A stretch of 64,000 nucleotides of DNA from an uncultured Clostridia bacterium (GCA_947631115.1 CANRKB010000008.1:1-64000), one strand, 5' to 3'; shown: positions 38,875 through 51,687, numbered from the stretch's first letter. The notes: generated by a model not told the origin, from the letters alone. Program-made: numbers and translations.

Positions 38875-40245
38875 TCAGAAGCTGCCGAAAAGGTCGGAAC
38901 TCATATCATCGTCATCGCCCGTATCGCTCATATCCATATCGCCAAGGCTCCATATGTCGTTTTCGGAACTTTGCTTATTATCGTTATCCGAAGAAGCGTG
39001 ACTTTCGTCTGCCGAGCCGTCTTGTTTTTCAAGAGCGTCAAGCTCGTTCTGAAGACTCGACCAGTCGTCACCGGCAACCGCTTCGGAAGCGTCGGACGTT
39101 TTTTCTTCAAACTCGGAAGAACCTCCTCCGAACGTAGCCTCCGCCTGTTCAAGAAGCTTCTGCATTTCGTCCATCTCGCTGCTCTGTCCGAGATCCGAAC
39201 TTGTTATATCATCGGCTTCTACCGTATCCGCAAGATCCGCCGTCAGGTCGGCGTTCATTTCCTCGGACGCTTCAGCAACTGCGCTTGAGAACATATCGAC
39301 GCCAAGGTCAATATCGAGTGCGCTTGCTTTCTGCTCTTCCGCGTCGTCGGATGAAACATCGGCGTTAAGTCCGAATGACGTTTCCGTACTCTCGGCGTTT
39401 GTATCGGTGAAACCGAATCCCATATCCATTTCTTCGCCGCCGACGTTTTCGTTCATATTGCCGCTCATATCGCTGTCGTCGATATTATCTCCCGACATAC
39501 TTGCGATAAGATCGTTTATATCGTCCATTGCGTTTGAGGTATCGCTTTCACCGCCGAAATCAAAGCTTCCCGTTTCGGGAACATCAGCCGACGGAGCCGT
39601 AAAGTCGGAAAAGTCGGGCATTTCAAAAGAAGTCTCGCTCTGACCCTCGGAAATTTCCGAGGCGCTGTCCATAAGCTCTTTACAGCCTGCATTTACGCTG
39701 TTTGCAAATTTGCGCAGTTTTGCCATAAATCCGCTCAGATCCACGCTCTTTCCCGCGCCGCCCGCGCTTCCCATAATTTCGGCAGCGGTCTTCTTTGCTT
39801 TTTCAACAACCTCCGACGCCGTCTTATTTGCCTTAGCGACGGTTTCTTTTGCCGTCTTTTCGGCGTCCTCGATTATCTCCGACGCGCGCTGTCTTGCAGC
39901 GGAAGTGCCGTCGGACTTTCCTGCGGGAATATTTACGGAAACGCCCGCGTTTTTAAGCTTTCTTTTCAGTTCGTCTATCTGATCTATAAGGTCCTCGGAA
40001 TTTTTACGCTCCGTTTTGACCTGGGCTTCAAGCTGGTCGATTCTTTCCTTTGAGGCGAATTCGATCTGCTTGATCTTTTCGTCGCTTCCGTCAACTACTT
40101 TTTTAACGGACTCATATTTTTTCTCGATCTCTTTCTTTTCCGCTTCAAGCTCGCTCATTCGCTTGCTTAAACTCGCTATGTACTCGTTGACCTCCTGCTT
40201 ATTAAAACCCATTGGGCTCGTACCAAAGCCTTTACCTGCTGGCAT
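38875..40245 (-). CDS. DivIVA-domain protein with long acidic C-terminal region
   Basis: GTSPMGFNKQEVNEYIASLSKRMSELEAEKKEIEKKYE; coiled coil; acidic low-complexity tail. Confidence 0.88.
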   Translation of the reverse strand: MPAGKGFGTSPMGFNKQEVNEYIASLSKRMSELEAEKKEIEKKYESVKKVVDGSDEKIKQIEFASKERIDQLEAQVKTERKNSEDLIDQIDELKRKLKNAGVSVNIPAGKSDGTSAARQRASEIIEDAEKTAKETVAKANKTASEVVEKAKKTAAEIMGSAGGAGKSVDLSGFMAKLRKFANSVNAGCKELMDSASEISEGQSETSFEMPDFSDFTAPSADVPETGSFDFGGESDTSNAMDDINDLIASMSGDNIDDSDMSGNMNENVGGEEMDMGFGFTDTNAESTETSFGLNADVSSDDAEEQKASALDIDLGVDMFSSAVAEASEEMNADLTADLADTVEADDITSSDLGQSSEMDEMQKLLEQAEATFGGGSSEFEEKTSDASEAVAGDDWSSLQNELDALEKQDGSADESHASSDNDNKQSSENDIWSLGDMDMSDTGDDDDMSSDLFGSF

Positions 40246-40534
40246 TGTGAATATCTCCCCTCAAAAAATTTAGACGGCGGTAGGCAAACCTATTTTCCGC
40301 TTTCAATCTATTATAACATAAATTTTCAAGATATACAAGTGTTTTAGCAAATTTTATAAATATGTATATTTTCTTTAACTATTTTTGTGTAAAACTACTA
40401 ATGTTTTTTTATTAATTTTGTGCTAATCATAGATTTTAACAATTTGTATAATCAAAAATAATAAATGCGGTTGTTTTTTCGGCAAAAAAAGTGTATAATA
40501 TCCTTATGATAAAACAAAGAAAGGATATGATAAA

Positions 40535-40780
40535 ATGAAAGATAAAACAGTTACATTTTCGGTGCATGAGGACAGAGAAAATGAAATGAAAGAAATTCTT
40601 ATGACCGTATATGACGCGCTGAAGCAAAAAGGCTACAATCCCATAAATCAGCTTGTAGGCTATATCCTTTCGGAAGATCCTACATATATCACTACGTTCA
40701 ATAACGCGCGTGGGCTTATTCGCCACATTGACCGCGACGAACTTTTACAGGTGATAGTAAAGTCTTATCTGTCCGAATGA
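40535..40780 (+). CDS. IreB family regulatory phosphoprotein (UPF0297)
   Basis: TVTFSV...[59 protein letters not shown]. Confidence 0.95.
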   Translation: MKDKTVTFSVHEDRENEMKEILMTVYDALKQKGYNPINQLVGYILSEDPTYITTFNNARGLIRHIDRDELLQVIVKSYLSE

Positions 40781-40829
40781 CATAACGAGGTATGCCGCGA
40801 GACGAAGCAGTTATATCTCAGGTTGTAGA

Positions 40830-40864
40830 AAAAACCGAACTCCGCCATTTGGCGGAGTTTTTTC
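40830..40864 (+). terminator. intrinsic terminator
   Basis: aactccgccatttggcggagttttttt. Confidence 0.85.
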
Positions 40865-40909
40865 TGTAAATTTTTTACAAGAATAATCGGCTCGATAACA
40901 CCAAAAAAT

Positions 40910-40934
40910 AAACTTGCGGCAAGTCCGCAAGTTT
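40910..40934 (+). promoter_or_regulatory. leader hairpin upstream of DUF1540 gene
   Basis: aaacttgcgg-caagt-ccgcaagttt immediately upstream of RBS. Confidence 0.55.
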
Positions 40935-40955
40935 ACTGTTTTAAGGAGAATTATT

Positions 40956-41132
40956 ATGGGAACGGAATATGCAAACAAGCACATCGGCTGTACTATCCAC
41001 AACTGCGAACACCACTGCTGTTGTGAAGATTATTGCTCTCTTGACAAAATCGAAGTCGGCACTCACGAGGCTAACCCCTCCGTCGTTCAGTGTACCGACT
41101 GTCTTTCCTTTAAAGCTAAGCCCGAAGTTTAA
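40956..41132 (+). CDS. DUF1540 Cys-rich protein
   Basis: GCTIHNCEHHCCCEDYCSLDKIEVGTHEA...CTDCLSF; start at ATG after aggag. Confidence 0.9.
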   Translation: MGTEYANKHIGCTIHNCEHHCCCEDYCSLDKIEVGTHEANPSVVQCTDCLSFKAKPEV

Positions 41133-41167
41133 ATAACGTGTATAAGGGTTTCGTCTGAACCATAAAA

Positions 41168-41193
41168 ACAGCGCGGGCGTGAGTCCGCGCTGT
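41168..41193. terminator. bidirectional terminator between convergent genes
   Basis: acagcgcgg-gcgtgagt-ccgcgctgt. Confidence 0.7.
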
Positions 41194-41203
41194 AAACTTA
41201 TTC

Positions 41204-42580
41204 TCAATAATATGTGTATTCGTAATTTGACGGATTTACCGCAACGCCGTCTACACGAACCTCAAAGTGCAGATGATAACCCGTACTCCAGCCCGTCGTG
41301 CCGACGTTTCCTATAACGTCGCCCTGATTTACCTGCTGACCTTTTGAAACGTTTATTTTCTGACAATGAGCGTACATAGTAGAGATCCCGCCGCCGTGGT
41401 CGATTATTATGTAGTTTCCGTAACCGCCGCCGCAGCCGCAGCTGTATTGTTTTCCGTAATTGTGCGGGCAGCCCGTGTATACCGTGATTACTTTACCCGA
41501 CTGGACTGCGCGTATTTCCGCTCCTGCAATGGAAGTCGTCGACCCGACTATGTCGAGTCCCCTATGCTGTCCGTTTCTCCAAGGGTCATATCCGAAAGGA
41601 GTGGAGATCCTCCGGAATTTCGAGCTGACGGGCCAAATGAAACCGTCCGCAGAGTAGTTCGGCTGTCCGTTGTTTTTCTCCTGCTCCAGTCTGATAAGCT
41701 CTTCGAGTTCTTGATTAAGTTCGTCCATTCTCTTCATGGACTCTTTTTCGTCGTACTGCAGAGCGCTTACTTTATTCATAAGCTCTGTGTTCTGCCGGGC
41801 AAGGCTCTGAAGATAATCTTTTTGCTGAGCTGCGTAACTGTCAAGCTCTGCTTTGGAGCTTTTCAGAGCAGCCATGTCTTTTTCAAGCTGAACTTTTTCT
41901 TCCGAAAGCTCGGTTTTTTCCTGCTCAAGTTTACTTATTTCATCTTTCAGATCTTCTATAAGCTTTTCCTGGTCCTTTATATCCGCAAGCAGCTTTTTCA
42001 TAAAGTTCAGGTTTTGCGTGCTTATGTTCTTTATTACGTCCGAATAAACGAAATAATCATACCAGTCGTCAGAGCCGCTAAGTATAGGGATAGTATCCGA
42101 AACGTCGTTCATGTACATCGCTCTCGCAAGCTCGCCGAAGCGTTTGAGATTTTCCTTATTCTTCGCCTCAAGCTCCGAGATATAAGCCTTTTTGTTTTCT
42201 ATGTCTGTTTCTTTGCTCTGTACCTCTCGTTCAACGTTTTCTATCTCTATCTGCTTATCGTCGATGCTTTGCTTTTGCGCAAGTATAAGCTCCCCGTATT
42301 TTTCTATTTCAAGCGTTACGCCGTCTATATGCTCGTTTACGAGCTTTATCGAGGCTTTGTTCTCGTTTATATCCCCGTTAAGTCCCTCTATCTGTTCTTT
42401 GCGCTTTTCATTTTCTTCCTTTATTTTGTCTATCTGCGCCTGCAAGTCGTCAATGCTCGTACTTCCCGAAGCGCTGTTTTCACTGAGAAAAGCCGCGTTC
42501 GGCAAAGTCAACGCCACTACAGCCGCGCATATTGCCGAACATATTTTCACTCCGAACGGCAAATGCCTTTTTTGTGACAT
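41204..42580 (-). CDS. coiled-coil + M23 (LytM) peptidase, EnvC-like, secreted
   Basis: Signal peptide, coiled coil, HRGLDIVG ... HCQKINVSKGQQVNQGDVIGNVGTTGWSTGYHLHFEVR. Confidence 0.92.
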   Translation of the reverse strand: MSQKRHLPFGVKICSAICAAVVALTLPNAAFLSENSASGSTSIDDLQAQIDKIKEENEKRKEQIEGLNGDINENKASIKLVNEHIDGVTLEIEKYGELILAQKQSIDDKQIEIENVEREVQSKETDIENKKAYISELEAKNKENLKRFGELARAMYMNDVSDTIPILSGSDDWYDYFVYSDVIKNISTQNLNFMKKLLADIKDQEKLIEDLKDEISKLEQEKTELSEEKVQLEKDMAALKSSKAELDSYAAQQKDYLQSLARQNTELMNKVSALQYDEKESMKRMDELNQELEELIRLEQEKNNGQPNYSADGFIWPVSSKFRRISTPFGYDPWRNGQHRGLDIVGSTTSIAGAEIRAVQSGKVITVYTGCPHNYGKQYSCGCGGGYGNYIIIDHGGGISTMYAHCQKINVSKGQQVNQGDVIGNVGTTGWSTGYHLHFEVRVDGVAVNPSNYEYTYY

Positions 42581-42869
42581 AAAAAATCCCCCTTCACCTG
42601 AATTGAGCAATTGTCCTCCCAAAATACTCAATATATATTAATTATACAATATTCAACATAAAATGTCAAGGTTTGTTTGTATGAAAAGTATATGAAATTT
42701 TTCCCGCTTGAATTGCAAAGCGAGCATAACTTGCACCAAAATGAATTTTATATTTCACGGCAAAAAGTCGAAAACAGCGGGTTTTTGTGGAAGATGAATA
42801 ATTTTCAAAAAATAAATTGTTATAATGCACAAAATCTCAAAGCGATTTTGAAAAAATTTAAAAAAATTC

Positions 42870-44312
<1,443 letters not shown>

Positions 44313-44343
44313 GAATTGCTCTTTAAATCAGCTGCAAAAATTC

Positions 44344-44375
44344 AAAAGCGGAGAGTTCAAGCTCTCCGCTTTTTT
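44344..44375 (+). terminator. intrinsic terminator after gdhA
   Basis: aaaagcggagag-ttcaag-ctctccgctttttt. Confidence 0.85.
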
Positions 44376-44487
44376 ACTTTTACGGGTTAATCATATTATC
44401 CGTGCGAAAAGTATTTCCCGTATTGATATTGAAATATTATACAAAACTTTTCGGGCGGAAACGTTTCTATTTGGCACTATTTCAGTA

Positions 44488-44516
44488 TTGACAATGTGAT
44501 GGTTTTGTGATAGAAT
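44488..44516 (+). promoter_or_regulatory. putative sigma-A promoter
   Basis: TTGACA-17 bp-TAGAAT. Confidence 0.65.
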
Positions 44517-44581
44517 ATGTTTTGTTGATAATGTATCAGCAAAAGTTTAAGGTAATTTTATTTTGAGAAAGGAAAAGCACA

Positions 44582-45814
44582 ATGACAAAAATGAAAAAGT
44601 TTATCGCTCTGCTTACGGCACTGAGCACGCTGCTTGTGTGCTTTAGTTTGACGGGCTGTAACGCGACCGTAGATGTTACTCAGACGGTCAGTGTAAAGTT
44701 CAAGGGCGTAAACGGCTATGGTACGGCGACGCTGGACGACGAGTACGACTGGATAGACGATGTAAATAAGGAAGAAGACGAACTGAAGTATCTTGCAAAT
44801 GAAATAAAGATGCGCGAAGCGGTTCAATATTCTCTCGACAAGGCAGATCACCTTTCAAACGGCGATGAAGTTACAGTTACGATCGAGACCAAAGAAGTTG
44901 AAGGCCTCAAAATGAACTTTAAGGGCGGCGAACTTAAGTTTGTAGTAAAGGGACTTAAGGAAGTTGAATCCTTTGACCCGTTTGCAGATCTCAAGGTAAA
45001 TTTCGAGGGCTTTTCGCCTAACGGAACAATGAGCTTCACCGGCGGCGACAGCTCCCTCAGATACACCGCGGACAAGGACAGCGGACTTAAAAACGGCGAC
45101 AAGATCACCATTACGGTAACTCCTCGCAGCGGCGGCAGTCTTGAAGACTACATAGAGTCTTACAACAAGGTATTCGATCCCGATACAAAGGAATTTACCG
45201 TTGACGGACTTGCGGCGTATGTAACAAAGGTCGACGATATTCCCGCGGATATGCTGGACAAGATGCATAAGGAAGCGGAAGACTCGATGAAGGCAAATGC
45301 TGCAACTTGGATGGAGGGCAATTCTCTGAAGAGCGCTGATCCCATAGGTTATTACTTCCTTACTTTAAAGGACGGCGTAAACAGCTCAACCGTAAACCAG
45401 TTATACTGCGTTTATAAATGCACGGCTTCTCTGACAGGCAAGATCGACAATAAGGGCGACGAAGTAACGGTCGACAGAGTATACTATACTTGGTATTCAT
45501 ATAAGAATTTGGTTATTATGCCCGACGGCACTTGCTCGGTAGATCTGTCCAAGGGAACGCGATACAGCGGCACATACAAGACAGATATAAAAAGAAATAG
45601 TTATACAACGCTCTATCTCCCCGGATACAAGGATCTTGACAGTATGCTGAACGATACCGTTACAAAGGTAATAGACAAGTATACATACGAAAACACCGTA
45701 AAGGACACGGAAACACCCGCTCCTACTGATCCCGACACGAATTCATCCGCTCCCGCAGATTCGGAGACTGAATCTTCGGAAAATACTTCTGATACATCTT
45801 CATCGGCAGCTTAA
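44582..45814 (+). CDS. hypothetical secreted lipoprotein
   Basis: MTKMKKFIALLTALSTLLVCFSLTGC lipobox; Thr/Ser/Pro-rich C-terminus. Confidence 0.75.
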   Translation: MTKMKKFIALLTALSTLLVCFSLTGCNATVDVTQTVSVKFKGVNGYGTATLDDEYDWIDDVNKEEDELKYLANEIKMREAVQYSLDKADHLSNGDEVTVTIETKEVEGLKMNFKGGELKFVVKGLKEVESFDPFADLKVNFEGFSPNGTMSFTGGDSSLRYTADKDSGLKNGDKITITVTPRSGGSLEDYIESYNKVFDPDTKEFTVDGLAAYVTKVDDIPADMLDKMHKEAEDSMKANAATWMEGNSLKSADPIGYYFLTLKDGVNSSTVNQLYCVYKCTASLTGKIDNKGDEVTVDRVYYTWYSYKNLVIMPDGTCSVDLSKGTRYSGTYKTDIKRNSYTTLYLPGYKDLDSMLNDTVTKVIDKYTYENTVKDTETPAPTDPDTNSSAPADSETESSENTSDTSSSAA

Positions 45815-45842
45815 TTCGGCAAGTTAAAATTTAACAGCACAT

Positions 45843-45880
45843 ATCGGACTTAAACCTGTTTGTTGGTTTAAGTCCGATTT
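45843..45880 (+). terminator. intrinsic terminator
   Basis: atcggacttaaacc-tgtttgtt-ggtttaagtccgatttg. Confidence 0.8.
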
Positions 45881-45965
45881 GCTTTTCAACAATCGGGTAC
45901 GTTTATCGGGTTTCGCTTTGCGTTATCGCTTTGAAATCATTTTTTCAGTTTATGGCGAAAATATC

Positions 45966-45994
45966 TTGACAAAAAAATAAGAATTTGATATAAT
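45966..45994 (+). promoter_or_regulatory. putative promoter of ilvBNC
   Basis: TTGACA-17 bp-TATAAT, consensus. Confidence 0.75.
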
Positions 45995-46058
45995 TAAAAG
46001 AACATTAAAATTTGTTTTTTAAAGAAAAATATTGAAACAGAATTTTGGAGTGTGGACA

Positions 46059-47699
46059 ATGCAGAGAATGACCGTTGCGAAAGCAATGACTGAGTGTCTT
46101 AAAGCCGAGGGGATAACAGATATTTTCGGTTATCCCGGCGCGGCTATCTGCCCGTTTTATGACGAGCTTTATAAATCGGGGATAAATCATATTCTGGTGC
46201 GCCATGAGGTGAACGCGGGTCATTCCGCGTCGGGCTATGCGAGAATAACGGGCAAGCCCGCGGTATGCGTCGCGACAAGCGGACCGGGCGCGCTCAACCT
46301 GATAACCGCCATAGCTACGGCGTATATGGATTCCGTTCCGATGATAATTATCACGGGGCAGGTAAACTCCGACCAGATAGGGCGCGACGTTTTTCAGGAA
46401 GCCGACATTACAGGCTCCGCCGAGCCTTTTGTAAAGCACAGCTATCTTTTGAAAAGGCCCGAAGATACCGCCGAGGTATTTAAAAAAGCGTTTTATATAG
46501 CGGGTACGGGCAGGCGCGGTCCCGTGCTGATAGATGTTCCGTGCGACGTCCAAAAAGCGGAGATCGACTTTGAATATCCCGAAACTGTGGATATTAGAAG
46601 CTACCGTCCGAGTTCAAAGGGAAACGGCTATCAGATAAAACGTGCGGCAATGACTATTCTTGAAGCAAAAAAACCGCTTATAATCGCGGGCGGCGGACTG
46701 TTTTCGGGAAATGCCGCGGAGCTTATGAGAGAGCTTTCGGAAAAGATGGACATCCCCGTTATCTCGACGCTTATGGGACTCGGGGCTATGCCTACGGACA
46801 GCGAGCGTTATTTCGGTATGCTCGGTATGCACGGCTGCGAGAGCGCGAAGTGCGCGGTAAATAACTGCGACACGCTTATTCTGCTCGGCGCAAGGCTGAG
46901 CGACAGAACGTCCGCTCCGATAATGCTCAAAAAAGACCTTACGGTCATTCATATTGATATTGACCCTGCGGAGATAGGAAAAAGCGTTGCGGCTAATATT
47001 CCTATCGTAGGCGATATAAGCATAGTTTTGGGACAGCTTCTTGAACAACTGAATAACACCGTTTCCGAAAATGCCGTTTCAAATCACGACGAATGGAAAG
47101 CTATGCTTTCGCAGAGCCGTGTTGACAAAGGCATAAAGCCGGTGGAAAAGGGTTTTGTAAACCCGAAGTGGTTTATACGCGAGCTTAACAACTATCTTCC
47201 TAACCGCTCTATTGTCGTTGCGGACGTAGGCGAAAATCAGTTCTGGACGGCGCTCAACATTGAGCTTAAAAACGGACGTTTTCTTACTTCGGGCGGAATG
47301 GGAACAATGGGCTATTCCCTGCCTGCGGCTATCGGAGCAAAAACAGCCGAGCCGAAAGCTGAAGTTATCGCGGTATGCGGCGACGGATCTTTCCAGATGG
47401 AAATGCCCGAGCTAGCGACCTGCGTTCAGCATAACATCGCGGTAAAGGTTATAGTTATGAGAAACAAATATCTCGGAATGGTAAGAGAATTTCAGACCAA
47501 TCATTATGGGAACAGGCTCTATGCGGTTTCACTTGACGGAAGTCCGAGCTATACGAAAATCGCCGAGTCCTACGGCATAGAGAATATGCTGGTAGACAGC
47601 GAGGAAAGCGCAAAAGAGGGCATAAAGCGTCTGACGGAAAGCAAGAAGCCGTTTTTGCTCGAAGTTGCCGTTCCCGAAATGCTCGAAACCATACTTTAA
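46059..47699 (+). CDS. ilvB: acetolactate synthase large subunit
   Basis: GYPGAAICPFYDEL, RHEVNAGHSASGYARITGKPAVCVATSGPGA, GDGSFQMEMPELAT; start adjusted to MQRMTVAKAMTECL. Confidence 0.96.
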   Translation: MQRMTVAKAMTECLKAEGITDIFGYPGAAICPFYDELYKSGINHILVRHEVNAGHSASGYARITGKPAVCVATSGPGALNLITAIATAYMDSVPMIIITGQVNSDQIGRDVFQEADITGSAEPFVKHSYLLKRPEDTAEVFKKAFYIAGTGRRGPVLIDVPCDVQKAEIDFEYPETVDIRSYRPSSKGNGYQIKRAAMTILEAKKPLIIAGGGLFSGNAAELMRELSEKMDIPVISTLMGLGAMPTDSERYFGMLGMHGCESAKCAVNNCDTLILLGARLSDRTSAPIMLKKDLTVIHIDIDPAEIGKSVAANIPIVGDISIVLGQLLEQLNNTVSENAVSNHDEWKAMLSQSRVDKGIKPVEKGFVNPKWFIRELNNYLPNRSIVVADVGENQFWTALNIELKNGRFLTSGGMGTMGYSLPAAIGAKTAEPKAEVIAVCGDGSFQMEMPELATCVQHNIAVKVIVMRNKYLGMVREFQTNHYGNRLYAVSLDGSPSYTKIAESYGIENMLVDSEESAKEGIKRLTESKKPFLLEVAVPEMLETIL

Positions 47700-47711
47700 C
47701 GGAGGCAGAAC

Positions 47712-48209
47712 ATGAAGCATACTATTTCCGTTCTGGTTGAAAATCATGCGGGCGTTCTCGCGAGAGTTGCGGGACTTTTTGCCCGCAGAGGATTTAATAT
47801 AGACAGTCTTGCCGTAGGAGTTACGGACGACGTAAACATTTCGAGAATAACTATTGTCGCAGACGGGAGCGATTATACTCTCGAACAGATAGAAAAACAG
47901 CTCAACAAGCTTATTGACGTTATAAAAGTAAAGACGCTCGCGCCCGAAAATATGGTGTCAAGGGAGCTTATACTGATAAAGGTGAGCTGTTCTCCGAAGC
48001 AAAGACCCGAGATAATAAGCATTTGCGAGCTTGCTCACGGTAAAATATCGGATATTTCCGCAAATTCGATAACCGTTGAAATATCCGACAACACAAATGC
48101 ACTGAACAATTTTGAAGAACTGCTGCGTCCCTACGGAATAAAAGAGATAGTCCGCACGGGAACTATCGCCATACAAAAAGGCGAAGCGGCTGTTTCCGTA
48201 AGAAACTGA
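47712..48209 (+). CDS. ilvN: acetolactate synthase small subunit
   Basis: HTISVLVENHAGVLARVAGLFARRGFNIDSLAVG. Confidence 0.96.
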   Translation: MKHTISVLVENHAGVLARVAGLFARRGFNIDSLAVGVTDDVNISRITIVADGSDYTLEQIEKQLNKLIDVIKVKTLAPENMVSRELILIKVSCSPKQRPEIISICELAHGKISDISANSITVEISDNTNALNNFEELLRPYGIKEIVRTGTIAIQKGEAAVSVRN

Positions 48210-48249
48210 TGTGTCAACAACGCTTAAAGGCGCTAAAATAATATTTTAA

Positions 48250-49284
<1,035 letters not shown>

Positions 49285-49306
49285 TAATTCACTGCACACA
49301 TAATTC

Positions 49307-49342
49307 AACCGCCGCCCGTTACGCCCAACGGACGGCGGTTTT
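49307..49342 (+). terminator. intrinsic terminator after ilvC
   Basis: aaccgccgcccgtt-acgcc-caacggacggcggttttgg. Confidence 0.85.
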
Positions 49343-49626
49343 GGCAGTTGACAGTTTACAGTGTACAGTATTCAGTTATGGTGTCCGCTTCGCGGATAAT
49401 ATTAGATTGTTATCGAACTAAAACGTTTTGAAATATACCCATAAAGATGGGCTTGTGTGCCTGTTTATTAAAATCAATTTAAATCTTATCCGCCGCAAGG
49501 CGGATACCTTTGCTGTACACTGTACACAGCGTTGTACGCGAAGCGTTCAATGCGTACACTGAATACTGTATAAATGCGTTGTGCATTTTATACTGTGTAC
49601 CGATATTGTAAACCTTATATTGTCAA
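49342..49626. repeat. interspersed palindromic repeat family 1, copy 2 (inverted)
   Basis: Reverse complement matches copy 1: cagtgtacgcattgaacgcttcgcgtacaacgctgtg; ttagattgttatcg..ctaaaacgtttt; starts cagttgacagtttacagtgtacag. Confidence 0.8.
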
Positions 49627-50975
49627 TAAACATCGTGGTACGTATACTTGAGCGGGTCAACTCTTACTCCGTTCTCGCGCACCTCAAAATGCAAATGCTC
49701 GCCCTGCGACCAACCCGTTGTTCCTACTATCGCAATAACATCGCTTTTTGACACCGTTTGGCCGACGCTTACGTAAATCTTCCGGCAATGAGCGTAAAGC
49801 GTGGAGATCCCGCCGCCATGGTCGATTATTACGTAGTTTCCGAAACCGCCTCCGCAGCCGCAGCTGTAATTCTTCCCGTAATCATGCGGGCAGCCCGTGT
49901 AAACTTTTATGACCTTTCCCGACTGAACGGCGTAAATGTTCCTGCTTGAAACCGAAACGTCCGTCCCGACTATATCTATACCGCCGTGATTTCTTCCGCC
50001 AAAAGCCGTATCCCAGCCGAAATATGTAGTAAGCCTGTGAAATTCGGGGTCAAGCGGCCACCTGAAATCGCTGCTGTGGTCTTCGGTGCTTCCCTGTCCG
50101 CTTTGCTGTAACTTTCTTATCTCTTCCTGAAGCTGCCTGTCATACTCTTCTATCTCTTTATTAGTTTTGTCAATATCGTAGTTCAGACCGTCTACTTTGT
50201 TCTTCAATTCATTGTTATCCGCAACTAAGCTGTAAAGATAATTCTTTTGCTCTGCGGCGTAGTCGTCGAGCCTTTTTCGTTCGTCTTTCAGCTCGGACAT
50301 CTCGCTGTCGAGCTTCTCTTTTTGCTGCTGAAGGCTCTGCTTATCTTGCTCAAGCTGCTGTTTTTCGCTTTCAAGATCATTTATCATCTGTTCGCAGCTT
50401 TTTATCGACGCAGTCAGTCTTTTCATAAAACCAAGGCTCTGTTCGCTTATGTTTTTAATGACGTCCGAATAGACAAAATAATCGTACCAATCGTCCGAGC
50501 CGCTGAGTATAGGGACGGTGTCCGAAACATCATTCATATACATTGCTCTTGCAAGCTCGCCGAAACGTTTTAGGTTTTCCTCGTTTCTTTCCTGAAGTTC
50601 GGAGATCTCGGAATTTTTGTTTTCGATCTCAATTTCTTTATCGCCAATCGATTTTTCTGCGGTTTCTATCTCGGCTTTTTTTGCGTCGATCTCCGCTTGC
50701 TTTGCGATAATAAGCTGACCGCTTTTGGTTATCTCGTCGTTTATGCTGTCTATCTGTTCGTTTATAAGCTCGATAAGTTTATCGTTGTCGCTCATCTCGC
50801 TTTTATATTTATCAATAAGCTGCTTTCTCTGTTCGTTTTCTTTACGCTTAGCGTCTATCTGCGACTGAAGCCCCTCGACTGAAGAGCTGTCGGCTCTAGA
50901 CAGCGGAACTACCGCTAGCACAGCCGTCAGAAAGACAGCGCACACTTTTTTTAAAAATGACGTTTTTCTCCCCAT
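49623..50975 (-). CDS. coiled-coil + M23 (LytM) peptidase, paralog of 41204-42580
   Basis: HGGIDIVG ... HCRKIYVSVGQTVSKSDVIAIVGTTGWSQGEHLHFEVR; shared block FGELARAMYMNDVSDTVPILSGSDDWYDYFVYSDVIKNIS. Confidence 0.92.
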   Translation of the reverse strand: MGRKTSFLKKVCAVFLTAVLAVVPLSRADSSSVEGLQSQIDAKRKENEQRKQLIDKYKSEMSDNDKLIELINEQIDSINDEITKSGQLIIAKQAEIDAKKAEIETAEKSIGDKEIEIENKNSEISELQERNEENLKRFGELARAMYMNDVSDTVPILSGSDDWYDYFVYSDVIKNISEQSLGFMKRLTASIKSCEQMINDLESEKQQLEQDKQSLQQQKEKLDSEMSELKDERKRLDDYAAEQKNYLYSLVADNNELKNKVDGLNYDIDKTNKEIEEYDRQLQEEIRKLQQSGQGSTEDHSSDFRWPLDPEFHRLTTYFGWDTAFGGRNHGGIDIVGTDVSVSSRNIYAVQSGKVIKVYTGCPHDYGKNYSCGCGGGFGNYVIIDHGGGISTLYAHCRKIYVSVGQTVSKSDVIAIVGTTGWSQGEHLHFEVRENGVRVDPLKYTYHDVY

Positions 50976-51179
50976 AATTTTCCTCTCCAAAACAAGCCGG
51001 ACAAAACGCTTTTACAGCACATACTTCTTATGTTTAATTATATCATTTTCGACAAAAATTGTCAAGGAAAATATGAAGTTCTCTCATTTATTGCTTTTAA
51101 TAAAACTTAACGAACTTATATTACCGCTCTGAGGTTTTTCGTACTGAATGTACTTTCACGGTCAAAGCATTTCCGTAAG

Positions 51180-51330
51180 ATTGCCGTTTCAAAGCACGGC
51201 TTTGAAACGGCAATGCGGGGAAAACTCTTGTTTTCCCCGCACCCCAGGTTCAATGCCGAAGGCATTGAACCTGATGCGCTGTTTAAGCGTTATTGAGGGA
51301 AAACTTTTTTGAAAAAAAGTTTTCCCTCAA
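51180..51330. repeat. cluster of four consecutive perfect or near-perfect hairpins
   Basis: attgccgtttcaaag/ctttgaaacggcaat; tgcggggaaaac/gttttccccgca; caggttcaatgcc/ggcattgaacctg; ttgagggaaaactttttt/aaaaaagttttccctcaa. Confidence 0.88.
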
Positions 51331-51429
51331 GCTCCCTTTCAAAAAACTTTCGTGCGCCGCTCGTTTTGTAGTTTAAACTCAAACGTTGTTCGCCGCTCAA
51401 AACAGCTTCTAATCCCTTGCAAACACTCT

Positions 51430-51537
51430 TCAGACTGTATAGAAAGCCCCAGATGTAAGAAAGCGTGGCTACGGCTAGGCTTTGTGCCTGCCGTAGTCAC
51501 GCTGACAACGCAGATGGGGCTTTATATACAGTCTGAA
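51430..51537. repeat. hairpin repeat family 2, copy 2 (inverted)
   Basis: Reverse complement shares aaagccccatctgcgttgtcagcg and the cacaaag loop with copy 1; outer arms cagactgtat/atacagtctg. Confidence 0.8.
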
Positions 51538-51687
51538 TTTTCGTCATTATTTCAAAATACCTGCTATTATAGTAGTTTGTTATTGTTTACAACCACCGAA
51601 AATAAAAAAATCCACTTGAATTCATAGACTAAGTGTGATAAAATAAACGCGTAACGTCAAATTATTATTCCGAAAGGAGCGCCGGAT

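Noticed and set aside
41366-42577. 403-aa + strand ORF opposite the M23 peptidase
   Set aside because: Codon-bias shadow of a well-supported minus-strand gene
45995-46058. T-box or attenuator leader upstream of ilvB
   Set aside because: Only about 60 nt between the consensus -10 and the start codon, with no stem structures or T-box sequence seen
51352-51627. 91-aa ORF as a possible AgrD-like signal peptide before the TCS
   Set aside because: It is largely read-through of repeat family 2 and lacks AgrD features
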